From Candidatus Desantisiibacteriota bacterium (GTDB lineage Bacteria > UBA9089 > CG2-30-40-21), in the NCBI GenBank assembly GCA_016208205.1, contig JACQYP010000097.1:1-31502 (forward strand): a DNA stretch of 31,502 bases. The letters are read 5' to 3'. The notes beneath the pieces were generated by a model, which ran no database searches, was not told where the DNA came from, and saw only the letters and a program-made list of their open reading frames with translations. The position numbers and the translations under genes are program-made. Positions 23,469 to 30,591 of this stretch are shown piece after piece. Positions within the stretch are counted from its first letter, which is position 1, and every line of letters starts with the position of its first letter.

Positions 23469-26000
23469 TCAGGGGGACAGGGCAACCGTAGGGGCAAGGC
23501 TTGCCCCTGCCCTTTTTTGAGCAACCACAGGGGGAATAGGGCAACCGCAAGGATTGCCCCTACCAATCCATCTTTCTCTTACCCATTTCACCTCATCTTC
23601 CATGGTCTGGACATGCTTATCTAATCGAGCGTACAAAATATCCTGTAGTATCTTTTTATAAAGTGGACCCGGCGAAATGCCCATTTGTTTAAGCTTATCA
23701 CCGGTCATAAATACTGTTTCATCCTTCATGGAAAAAAGGTAATCTGCCACAGCCTTTTTTATTTTACAGGAAAGTCCTTGCTTAAACAGGGCTTCAGCCT
23801 TGGCTACCGCAAAGATAAGAGCCTCTAAGGACATTTTGTTTAATAACCTATAGACAGCACTCGGACTTGGATTTTCCTTCAGCCTCAGGTAATTAATTAT
23901 TCTTGCAACCTCTCTTTTACCGTTTATAACCTTTTCCCGTTGAGTAGCAGTAAATTTAAGATGAAGGGTAACCTCTTGTACCTGACTTATCTTCAGGTTA
24001 TCTGACAGGGCAAGGAAATATATCAACCAACGTTCCACATGTGCTGTAGGGTGCGTTCCCCGAACGCATCCCACCGGCACATCCTCTTGTTTATTAATGA
24101 TAATCTCAAAATAGAAAAGGCTTTCCATAACCTTTTCAAAAAGATTATGAAGCCTTTTGTAGGGGCGGGTTCCAAACCCGCCCCGATAGGCAGCCCCTCT
24201 GGCAGTGATAGCTATGGATGGATGAATATACTTTAATAACCCAAGCTCTTCCAGCCTGTGGATAGCTATCTGAGGCTTTTCATCGTCAAGAATCTGGATA
24301 AGCTCACCCATTACCCTCCTGTTTGCCAGACGATTAAAGAGTGGTTCATTAGTAGTTGCCTCTATTATCAAGTCTTTAGTTAAATCGTCCAGATGAAAGT
24401 TCAGTCTTGTCTCAAACCTTATTGCTCTGAATATTCGTGTTGGATCGTCAATAAAGCTTCTGGTATGCAGAACACGGATAACCTTATCATTTATATCCTT
24501 TTCTCCACCAAAGAAATCAATCAGATTGCCATAATCATTTTTATTCAGCTGGATAGCCATAGCATTAATAGTAAAATCCCTGCGGAGTAAATCTTCACAT
24601 ATAGGAGATTCCTCTACCCTTGGCAGGGCAGATGGATGCTCATAATGTTCTCGCCGAGCAGTAGCAACATCAATCTTAAACCCCTCTCCTGCAGGAGTAG
24701 ACGAGCCGTCCCGGCTCGTTCCTTTATGGTTGCCCTGTTGCCGGAGAGGGGGGAATGTAATAACCGCTGTCTTGAATCGTTGATGAATCTTGCATCGTCC
24801 TTCTATTTTATCAGCAAACTCCTTTGCAAAGCGAATGCCATCCCCTTCAACAACAATATCAATGTCAAGATTGTCTTTCCCAAGCAACAGGTCGCGAACA
24901 AATCCGCCAACCACGAATACCGGATAACCTAATAAATCTCCAATCTGACCTATTTCGCAAAAGAGGTTTTGGATAGCAGAGGGAAGCCTTTTCATTAAAG
25001 GTTTGACAGAATGAATCTGTGATAATTTCCTCGAAAGCAGTAAATGTTCCTTTGGCAATTCCTTTAATGTAGTTTTAGTCACCCTTTCTATTTCTCTAAA
25101 GAGGCTCTCTTCTGCCTCAAGAATAGATTTATTACTTAGGACACCAGAGGCAGCACATGCATGCCCTCCCCCGGCAATTTCTGTGAGAATTTCGGCAACA
25201 TTAATTTCTTTATTCCTGCTTCGGGCAATCAGCCATATCCTTTGCTTCATTTCAAAGAGGCAGAATAGTGCAGCAGGCTTTTCCATATCCATTATTTTAT
25301 GAACAAGTATGGACAAATCTCCAATGTATTCAGGAATTATTGCCTTAACAATAACTACAATTCTGCCATGAAGCAGATAAGCCTTTTGAGATTTCAGCAA
25401 ATCAGACATGGTCATTACCTGTTTTGGGGTTGGCTCTTTGTTGATAAAGTCAGACACAATTTGCAAGTTGGCCTGACAGGAAACAAGTGTGGCAACTGCA
25501 TTAATATCAGCGGGTGTGGTGGTAGGAAATGTAAGTGAACCGGTATCCTCATAAATGCCAAGGCTAAAGATAGTAGCATGGATTGGCGAAATAGATATAC
25601 CTCTTTTGATAATCTCTTCTAATAAAATGGTTGTCGTTGCCCCTACCTCACGAACCATCATCACTTCTCCTGTAATATCATTGTGCCCCGGTGGATGATG
25701 GTCAAAGATATGAATAGGAATTTTCTTGTTATCAGGGATATTATCCTTGATCAGATCCTTAAACTTGCCTATCCGTCCCAGTTGTCTTGTATCAACGATA
25801 ACAAGTCTATTCACCTCTTCAAGCGGTATTTTATTGATGTTAGCAAAAGAAATATGGTGCTGATAAGTGCTTAAAAACTCCTCTACATGCTCATGCGAAC
25901 CAGGCATGACCAGACAGGCTTCAGGATACAGAAGAGATGCAGCAACCAGACTGGCTAAGGCATCAAAATCAGCGTTGGTATGAGTAACGATTACATCCAT
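23469..26000 (-). CDS. DHH-type tRNA nucleotidyltransferase (CCA- or A-adding)
   Basis: The 843-residue protein fuses a DHH/DHHA1 phosphoesterase-like half to a class II poly(A) polymerase/tRNA nucleotidyltransferase half. The first half has NADFDALAS (9-17), DHHPPG (100-105) and GGGHACAASG (277-286). The second has GGFVRD (365-370), the DxD in LDIDIV (379-383), RRDFTINAMA and DDPTRIFRAIRF. Relatives of this kind repair or build tRNA 3' ends. The pair of CBS domains usual between the halves is not seen in the 60-residue linker. Three repeat-encoded insertions lie at about 418-440, 599-615 and 639-654, and the tail after VRERW is repeat-encoded. The start at 26000 has AGAGG upstream; a longer frame to 26036 runs into a palindrome. 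Confidence 0.92.
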   Translation of the reverse strand: MDVIVTHTNADFDALASLVAASLLYPEACLVMPGSHEHVEEFLSTYQHHISFANINKIPLEEVNRLVIVDTRQLGRIGKFKDLIKDNIPDNKKIPIHIFDHHPPGHNDITGEVMMVREVGATTTILLEEIIKRGISISPIHATIFSLGIYEDTGSLTFPTTTPADINAVATLVSCQANLQIVSDFINKEPTPKQVMTMSDLLKSQKAYLLHGRIVVIVKAIIPEYIGDLSILVHKIMDMEKPAALFCLFEMKQRIWLIARSRNKEINVAEILTEIAGGGHACAASGVLSNKSILEAEESLFREIERVTKTTLKELPKEHLLLSRKLSQIHSVKPLMKRLPSAIQNLFCEIGQIGDLLGYPVFVVGGFVRDLLLGKDNLDIDIVVEGDGIRFAKEFADKIEGRCKIHQRFKTAVITFPPLRQQGNHKGTSRDGSSTPAGEGFKIDVATARREHYEHPSALPRVEESPICEDLLRRDFTINAMAIQLNKNDYGNLIDFFGGEKDINDKVIRVLHTRSFIDDPTRIFRAIRFETRLNFHLDDLTKDLIIEATTNEPLFNRLANRRVMGELIQILDDEKPQIAIHRLEELGLLKYIHPSIAITARGAAYRGGFGTRPYKRLHNLFEKVMESLFYFEIIINKQEDVPVGCVRGTHPTAHVERWLIYFLALSDNLKISQVQEVTLHLKFTATQREKVINGKREVARIINYLRLKENPSPSAVYRLLNKMSLEALIFAVAKAEALFKQGLSCKIKKAVADYLFSMKDETVFMTGDKLKQMGISPGPLYKKILQDILYARLDKHVQTMEDEVKWVRERWIGRGNPCGCPIPPVVAQKRAGASLAPTVALSP
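23481..23570. repeat. GGGGCAA/TTGCCCC repeat at the recN-nucleotidyltransferase junction
   Basis: Two copies of a GGGCAACCG(T/C)A..GG(G/A)..TTGCCCCT unit lie at about 23479-23508 and 23549-23570. The first forms AGGGGCAA-GGC-TTGCCCCT followed by GCCC and TTTTTT (23490-23517), which resembles an intrinsic terminator for recN. In the opposite strand the region is translated as the C-terminal tail of the nucleotidyltransferase. Confidence 0.85.
23490..23518 (+). terminator. Possible rho-independent terminator of recN
   Basis: An 8-bp GC-rich stem with a 3-base loop, then GCCC and six T residues, 26 bp after the recN stop. The stem is repeat-derived. The T-run is not immediately adjacent, so strength is uncertain. 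Confidence 0.5.
24039..24086. repeat. GTAGGGTGCGTTC palindrome inside the nucleotidyltransferase gene
   Basis: GTAGGGTGCGTTC-CCC-GAACGCATCCCAC (from about 24047) is an almost perfect palindrome encoding DVPVGCVRGTHPTAH in frame. It is the same family as 17395-17457 and as the dehydrogenase insertion at 26837-26864. Confidence 0.88.
24156..24206. repeat. GTAGGGGCGGGTT palindrome inside the nucleotidyltransferase gene
   Basis: GGGGCGGGTT-CCA-AACCCGCCCC (24162-24184) is a perfect 10-bp palindrome preceded by GTA. It is followed by CAGCCCCTCTGGCAG, shared with recN near 23373. It is translated as ITARGAAYRGGFGTRPYK. Confidence 0.88.
24681..24751. repeat. Nested palindrome inside the nucleotidyltransferase gene
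   Basis: The outer arms CCCCTCTCC (24681-24689) and GGAGAGGGG (24743-24751) enclose ACGAGCCG...CGGCTCGT (24700-24719). The insertion encodes about 23 residues (PLRQQGNHKG...STPAGEG) between TFP and FKIDVATAR, which are normally separated by one or two residues. Confidence 0.88.
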
Positions 26001-26021
26001 GGAGTACCTCTTATCAGGAGT

Positions 26022-26111
26022 CAGGAGTGAAAACATTCTGTATACAGAATGTTTTCACTCCTGTATTCTGTATTCTGTATTCTGTATTCTGTATTCTGTA
26101 TTCTGTATTCT
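26022..26111. repeat. 42-bp perfect palindrome plus TATTCTG tandem array
   Basis: CAGGAGTGAAAACATTCTGTA (26022-26042) is followed at once by its exact reverse complement (26043-26063), a 42-bp palindrome with no loop. About seven TATTCTG units follow to 26111. The right arm and array match 1011-1077, so this is the same element as upstream of accD. Confidence 0.92.
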
Positions 26112-26114
26112 ATC

Positions 26115-26143
26115 ATTATAACATCATTATCCTGCTATGTCAA
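26115..26143 (-). promoter_or_regulatory. Promoter of the tRNA nucleotidyltransferase gene
   Basis: On the minus strand TTGACA (26138-26143), 17-bp spacer, TATAAT (26115-26120): a perfect consensus. The leader of about 110 bases contains the 42-bp palindrome and heptamer array. Confidence 0.78.
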
Positions 26144-26154
26144 TGCAAAATCCC

Positions 26155-26183
26155 TTGCTTTTTGTCCACCTTTGTGGTAAAAT
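26155..26183 (+). promoter_or_regulatory. Promoter of the alcohol dehydrogenase gene
   Basis: TTGCTT (26155-26160), 17-bp spacer, TAAAAT (26178-26183). The leader runs through the GTAGCAYAGRCATTCC repeat. Confidence 0.6.
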
Positions 26184-26186
26184 AAT

Positions 26187-26243
26187 GTAGCATAGACATT
26201 CCTGTCTGTGCGCTACACACACAGGCAGGAATGCCTGTGCTAC
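26187..26243. repeat. GTAGCACAGGCATTCC inverted repeat, complete copy
   Basis: The 24-bp arms at 26187-26210 and 26220-26243 are inverted copies with three mismatches. The core ACAGGCAGGAATGCCTGT is itself palindromic. A second complete copy lies at 27416-27489 and a half copy at 15287-15310. Confidence 0.9.
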
Positions 26244-27251
26244 ACTACACAAAAGAAGGTTTATATAAAAGCAATAATATTCTGGGATAAATTAGAGGTT
26301 ATTGATGACTATCCAAAGCCGGTATCGCAACCTGATGAGGCACTGATTCGGGTAAGTATAGCTGGAATATGCAATACAGATTTAGAGATAATCAAGGGCT
26401 ACATGGGGTTTAAGGGGATCCTTGGGCATGAGTTTGTTGGTGTGGTTGATGGGTGTGATAATATGAAATTTTGGGGTAAACGAGTGGTTGGTGAGATAAA
26501 CTGCGGGTGTGGCAAGTGTCAATATTGCCAGGCAGGACAATCAAGGCATTGTCCCAGTCGAAATGTTATCGGCATTGTCCAACAAGATGGTGCATTTGCC
26601 AATTACCTTATCCTTCCCATCAAAAACCTGCACATTGTCCCTGATTCATTAAGTGATGAGGAAGCTGTATTTACTGAGCCCCTTGCGGCTGCACTTCAGA
26701 TATTAGAACAGGTTGAGATTAAGTCGGACAATAGCGTGATAATTATTGGTGATGGCAAGCTTGGCTTGTTAACCGCTCAGGTTATCAGCCAAACAGGATG
26801 CTTGCTTACGGTTGTCGGACACCATCTATCCAAGTTAGGTAAGGTGCGTACAATGCACCCTACACTAAAGAGTAGCACCCCCGGCAATGGTATCCATACC
26901 ATGCTGGCTCATCAGGTGGATGATAATCTCAAGGCAGATATTGTGATCGAATGCAGTGGAAGCCCGTCTGGATTTGCCCTTGCCCAAAGGGTCGCAAAGC
27001 CTATGGCAAGGATAGTCCTCAAGAGTACATTTGCCGAAGATATTACCTTTAATCCAGCCAATATGGTCATCAACGAGATAACCCTCATTGGTTCAAGGTG
27101 TGGACCGTTTGATAAGGCATTGCGTTTGTTAGAACAAGGCAGCATTGATGTCCAGGGGTTAATCTCTGCTGTTTACCCTGTGCAGGATGGGCTTGCTGCC
27201 TTTGAAGCAGCAAAGACATCCGGGGCGTTAAAGGTACTGTTGAAGATGTAG
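26208..27251 (+). CDS. Zinc-dependent medium-chain alcohol dehydrogenase
   Basis: The frame of 347 codons encodes a GroES-like catalytic domain and a Rossmann domain. The catalytic zinc residues are in GICNTDLEI and GHEFVG. The structural zinc cluster is C-GC-GKCQYCQAGQSRHC. The nucleotide motif is VIIIGDGKLGLLTAQ. It is close to threonine or sorbitol dehydrogenase-like and quinone-reductase-like members; the substrate is unknown. The start is problematic. GTG 26208 lies inside a repeat with no ribosome site. The position matching the family N-terminus (KAIIFWD) is ATA at 26265, with AGAAGG correctly spaced (26254-26259). Residues about 210-228 (KVRTMHPTLKSSTPGNG) look like a repeat-encoded insertion into the cofactor domain. 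Confidence 0.87.
   Translation: MRYTHRQECLCYTTQKKVYIKAIIFWDKLEVIDDYPKPVSQPDEALIRVSIAGICNTDLEIIKGYMGFKGILGHEFVGVVDGCDNMKFWGKRVVGEINCGCGKCQYCQAGQSRHCPSRNVIGIVQQDGAFANYLILPIKNLHIVPDSLSDEEAVFTEPLAAALQILEQVEIKSDNSVIIIGDGKLGLLTAQVISQTGCLLTVVGHHLSKLGKVRTMHPTLKSSTPGNGIHTMLAHQVDDNLKADIVIECSGSPSGFALAQRVAKPMARIVLKSTFAEDITFNPANMVINEITLIGSRCGPFDKALRLLEQGSIDVQGLISAVYPVQDGLAAFEAAKTSGALKVLLKM
26837..26889. repeat. Repeat insertion inside the dehydrogenase gene
   Basis: GGTAAGGTGCGTACAATGCACC is followed by CTACAC, and the segment ends with AGCACCCCCGGCAATG (26874-26889). The first part is a GTAGGGTGCGT..-type palindrome. The second matches recN 23391-23406 at 15 of 16 bases. It replaces the short segment after VVG-HH-KLG where relatives show no insertion. 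Confidence 0.75.
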
Positions 27252-27302
27252 TAAGCAAATCCTATCACTACAAATTATTTTTAGAAAATGGGCAAATAGC
27301 TC

Positions 27303-27331
27303 TTGCTTTTTTTAAGAAATAGGTGTATATT
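27303..27331 (+). promoter_or_regulatory. Promoter upstream of the antitoxin remnant and receptor gene
   Basis: TTGCTT (27303-27308), 17-bp spacer, TATATT (27326-27331). Confidence 0.5.
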
Positions 27332-27351
27332 AATTACAAAATGATAAATTC

Positions 27352-27516
27352 ATGGAAACTGTTGAGATTGAAAATGCAACGACAGCACTTGTAGATTATA
27401 CGAAAGAGGTAGCAAGTAGCACAGGCATCCTTGCCTGTGATCCATTTATGAGAATGTGTAAAAAATACAGGCAGGAATGCCTGTGCTACTTTTCCCTCAG
27501 GAGGCTCTATCCATGA
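27352..27516 (+). pseudogene. Antitoxin-like gene fragment cut by a repeat
   Basis: A 54-codon frame begins METVEIENATTALVDYTKEVASS, which resembles the N-terminus of Phd/YefM-type antitoxins (MxxIELExATxPLAEYAxxV). It then changes abruptly into translated repeat (TGILACDP...RQECLCYFS) at the GTAGCACAGGCATCC element. It keeps its promoter but has no useful ribosome site and no toxin partner. The frame overlaps the first bases of the receptor gene. It is most simply a decayed toxin-antitoxin locus interrupted by the repeat. Confidence 0.55.
27416..27489. repeat. GTAGCACAGGCATTCC inverted repeat, second copy
   Basis: GTAGCACAGGCATCC...CTGTG (27416-27439) and ACAGGCAGGAATG...GCTAC (27467-27489) form arms around a 27-bp loop. 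It is the same family as 26187-26243. Confidence 0.88.
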
Positions 27517-29528
27517 AGCAGCTATTGATTAAATTATTCCTTATCTCTTTCCTGATTCTTTATTCCTGCCCTGTCTTTTCTCAAGAACCCTTAGAATTAT
27601 TGCTCTTTGGTGAGGATGAGATGGTAGTAACTGCGGTAAAACGCGAGCAAAGGGTTATTGAGGCGCCTGCCACCATCAGGGTAATAACCAGAAAAGAGAT
27701 TGAAGCCTGGGGCGTAAGGAGCCTTGATGAGTTTCTCAGGTTGCAACATGATATTGATATTACCAATAATAGAGTTTTTACCATTGCCAGTCTACGGGGT
27801 TGTGGCGGCACATCCGGAAGTGAAAGGATATTGTTCTTGTTAGATGGAAAGCCATTGAATGCCGTAATCCTCGGAAGCGTAGAACCAAAAATGATTGGAC
27901 TGGATAATGTTGAACAAATAGAGATCCTTTATGGACCTGGTTCAGCCATGTATGGGGCCAATGCCTTTAGCGGGATAATCAATATCATTACCCGTTCTGT
28001 GAATAAGGATACCTTATCGGTTACAACCTCGATTGAGGTAAATAAAATGATAGATAGAACCAAGTCCCCGGCAAAAGAAACCTCTGGCGATTCAAGATAT
28101 TGTCAAGTATGCTATGGAAATGAAATAGAGGATAAAATGTCGTTATTCTTAACTGCAAGTCATCTGGATGCAGATGGTGCCAGGATTAATGCAGATACGA
28201 AAAATGATATTATTACAACAAAACTCAAGGTTCCGCTTCCGGATTCTTCAAACCTCATATTTCAAATGGGTATGTTTGAGGGAGAGATGGGACTTACTGA
28301 ATACTTTTTGGAGAATGGCCAAAAGCTTGGCAGGGCTAATCCGAGGAATCAATATTCAGATGTGCTGTATCATGATGTCATTAACCCGGTCTCTGATTTA
28401 GCCATTCGGGTTTACAGCGGGATTATGGAGCTGAATCTTCAGTTACCTACTATTCGCATATCTTCTTCAACTACAACGACTACAATGGAATATCCCCGCT
28501 ATCCTGAATCAGTAAACGGTCTTGAGATTCAACACAACTGGTTAATAAATGAACAAAACTTTTTTATCTGGGGACTCGATCTTCGTCGAGCAGTCGGAGA
28601 ATTGCCAAGTTATAATACATCTTCAGAGACAGGAAGTTATGTTGTATATGAGAATAGTACCCCGAAGAGATATACCGGCAATACAAGTGCCTTATATATT
28701 CAGGATGAGTTTAAGCCAAATAATCAATTAACCCTGACCATGGGGGCACGGTATGACATGCACAGCGTTTATGGCTCAATGGTAAGTCCTCGACTTGGCA
28801 TGGTTTACAACCTTAAAAATCATCCCACGGTTTTCAAGGCTTCTTGCGGCAAGGCATTTCGTCCACCTGATTTTTCAGAGCTTTACAATCAGCAATATTT
28901 TCTTTCTGCCCTGGTTCAAAAACAAGAGGGTAAAGAATTGGTGCCAGAGGAGATTACCTCATACGAGACAGCGGTTTTTCATCAGTTAACTAAAAAGACA
29001 ATGGTTAGGGTGGCTGTATTTAAGAACAAGATGGAAAATCTTATTGATTTTTCTTATCATGGATTTATTGGTACTACACCTACCCGAAGGGAGTATGCCA
29101 ATCAGTCGTCAGCTGAAACAAAAGGGATAGAAATGGAGATGAAAAAGAGTTTGACTGATAATCTTTTTGCATCACTTTTTTATACACGATTAGATACCAA
29201 ACTGAATATCACTGATAATATCCCTTATATCCCCAAAGATAAGATTAGCTTGAAGCTGAATTATAATCCTGTTGATAATCTGGAAATGGGCTTAAATGGA
29301 ACAAGTGTAGGGGAAAGGCGTTCTATGATTACAAGGGCACATCCTACTGCTGTTATGCTGCCATCCTATTTTATGCTGGATTCCTATCTTAGATGGAGGC
29401 TGAGTGATACTGTATCTCTGTCTGTAGTTGGACGAAACCTGCTTGATGAGGAGTATGAAGAGGGTCCGGATTTTATGACCACACGAAGACAGTCGGTGAT
29501 GATAAGGATAGGGTGGGAATTGCTGTAG
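27513..29528 (+). CDS. TonB-dependent outer-membrane receptor
   Basis: The 671-residue precursor has a signal peptide (MKQLLIKLFLISFLILYSCPVFSQ) and a TonB-box-like DEMVVTAVK (near 34). A plug domain follows (ATIRVITRKEIEAWGVRSLDEFLRLQHDI...SLRGCGG...RILFLLDGKPLN...VEQIEILYGPGSAMYGANAFSGIINIITR), then a 22-strand-type barrel ending RRQSVMIRIGWELL with paired aromatic and hydrophobic residues. It resembles the BtuB/FepA group. The ligand is unknown; cobalamin, siderophore or another metal chelate are possible. AGGAGG at 27499-27504 sets the start, rather than an upstream ATG at 27477 inside a repeat. The TAG stop is part of a TGTAGGGG repeat border. Confidence 0.92.
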   Translation: MKQLLIKLFLISFLILYSCPVFSQEPLELLLFGEDEMVVTAVKREQRVIEAPATIRVITRKEIEAWGVRSLDEFLRLQHDIDITNNRVFTIASLRGCGGTSGSERILFLLDGKPLNAVILGSVEPKMIGLDNVEQIEILYGPGSAMYGANAFSGIINIITRSVNKDTLSVTTSIEVNKMIDRTKSPAKETSGDSRYCQVCYGNEIEDKMSLFLTASHLDADGARINADTKNDIITTKLKVPLPDSSNLIFQMGMFEGEMGLTEYFLENGQKLGRANPRNQYSDVLYHDVINPVSDLAIRVYSGIMELNLQLPTIRISSSTTTTTMEYPRYPESVNGLEIQHNWLINEQNFFIWGLDLRRAVGELPSYNTSSETGSYVVYENSTPKRYTGNTSALYIQDEFKPNNQLTLTMGARYDMHSVYGSMVSPRLGMVYNLKNHPTVFKASCGKAFRPPDFSELYNQQYFLSALVQKQEGKELVPEEITSYETAVFHQLTKKTMVRVAVFKNKMENLIDFSYHGFIGTTPTRREYANQSSAETKGIEMEMKKSLTDNLFASLFYTRLDTKLNITDNIPYIPKDKISLKLNYNPVDNLEMGLNGTSVGERRSMITRAHPTAVMLPSYFMLDSYLRWRLSDTVSLSVVGRNLLDEEYEEGPDFMTTRRQSVMIRIGWELL

Positions 29529-29575
29529 GGGCAGCCCCCTGTGGCTATTAACGAACCTGAAGGTTCGCACTACAT
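29524..29575. repeat. TGTAGGGG...CTACA repeat after the receptor gene
   Basis: TGTAGGG (29524-29530) and CTACA (29570-29574) flank a GGGGCAGCCCC palindrome and a CGAACCT-GA-AGGTTCG palindrome (29552-29567). The receptor stop codon is the TAG in the left border. Confidence 0.88.
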
Positions 29576-29590
29576 TTGAGGTGAAAAAAC

Positions 29591-30490
29591 ATGAAATTAT
29601 ATTTGCAACTAACATGCTTGCTAATAATCCTGTTTTGTCTGACATCTAATGTTTGTGCAGCAAAGGAAAAGATTACCATTCTAATTGTCTCCAGACAGCT
29701 ATCCCCATACATGGCTGTTGTCCATGAGATTAAGACAGGAATAGATGCTGTCTGTTATGAATATAACCTGAATGGAGACAAAAGGAACATTCAGAAGATT
29801 ATCTATGAGATTCTATCCAAACAGCCTGATATTATTGTTGCTATTGGGTCAGAGGCTGCTGAGAGTGTATCCGGTAATACTAAGGATATACCAACAATCT
29901 TTACTATGGTATTGAATCCATACATTCTCAAGCTCAATATGAGTGGAGTAGCTATGGATGTCTCACCCAGGGCACAGATGCAAGCCTTACGAAAAATATT
30001 GCCTGATGCTAAGAAGATAGGCGTTATTTATAATCCAAAAGTTTCTGCCTCTTTGATCGCTGCTGCCAAAAAAGAAGGCATCTCTCTTGTTGCCTCTCCT
30101 GTCAGCTCTGTGTCACAAATTATGTCTGCCTTAGAAAAAATGCTTAACCAGCAGATAGATGCCTTCTGGCTTATTCCTGACCCAATAGTTGCCAGTCAAT
30201 CAATTTCAAGGTATATATTAGAGACAACATTGAAGGCTAATGTCCCTGTCATGGCCCCATCCCCGGCATTTGTTAAAAACGGGGCATTATTCTCAGTTTC
30301 AGCCGGCTATGATCGTATCGGCAAACAGACGGTCAGACTTATTCAGCGGATATTAACTGATGGTATGCACGAAGTATACATAGAAGAGCCGGCAGAGTTG
30401 CTTTTAACTATTAATCTTAAAACTGCTGAATTGCTGAATATTGTTATCCCTGATGATGTGCGTAACTCGGCGGATGAAGTGGTGAACTGA
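29591..30490 (+). CDS. ABC-type substrate-binding protein (PF04392-like)
   Basis: The 299-residue secreted protein has a signal peptide ending near VCA (23). A periplasmic binding fold of the ABC_sub_bind type follows, with ITILIVSRQLSPYMAVVHEIK, QPDIIVAIGSEAAESV, IPTIFTMVLNP, GVAMDVSPRAQMQALRKILPDAKKIGVIYNP and VPVMAPSPAFVKNGALFSVSAGYDRIGKQTVRLI. Such proteins bind small organic ligands and are often coupled to signalling proteins instead of transporters. No permease or ATPase is adjacent. A TonB receptor precedes it and a sensor kinase follows, so a sensory role is plausible. GAGGTG sits 7 bp before the ATG. Confidence 0.88.
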   Translation: MKLYLQLTCLLIILFCLTSNVCAAKEKITILIVSRQLSPYMAVVHEIKTGIDAVCYEYNLNGDKRNIQKIIYEILSKQPDIIVAIGSEAAESVSGNTKDIPTIFTMVLNPYILKLNMSGVAMDVSPRAQMQALRKILPDAKKIGVIYNPKVSASLIAAAKKEGISLVASPVSSVSQIMSALEKMLNQQIDAFWLIPDPIVASQSISRYILETTLKANVPVMAPSPAFVKNGALFSVSAGYDRIGKQTVRLIQRILTDGMHEVYIEEPAELLLTINLKTAELLNIVIPDDVRNSADEVVN

Positions 30491-30576
30491 ATTAGGCTGA
30501 AGGTGGTTAGGCTGAAGGAAGGAAATGTTCTAACAGTCTATCTTGTACTTTCCGTATTCTACCTTCAGCCTAATTC
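30489..30576. repeat. TTAGGCTGAAGG foldback between binding protein and kinase
   Basis: GAATTAGGCTGAAGGT (30489-30504) and ACCTTCAGCCTAATTC (30561-30576) are perfect 16-bp arms. A second GGTTAGGCTGAAGGA copy lies inside. The left arm overlaps the binding-protein stop codon. Confidence 0.88.
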
Positions 30577-30591
30577 TTTATGAGGTGTACC

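Noticed and set aside
26022..26111. A CRISPR array from the regular repeats
   Set aside because: The units are contiguous 7-mers without spacers of CRISPR length, and no cas genes are present.
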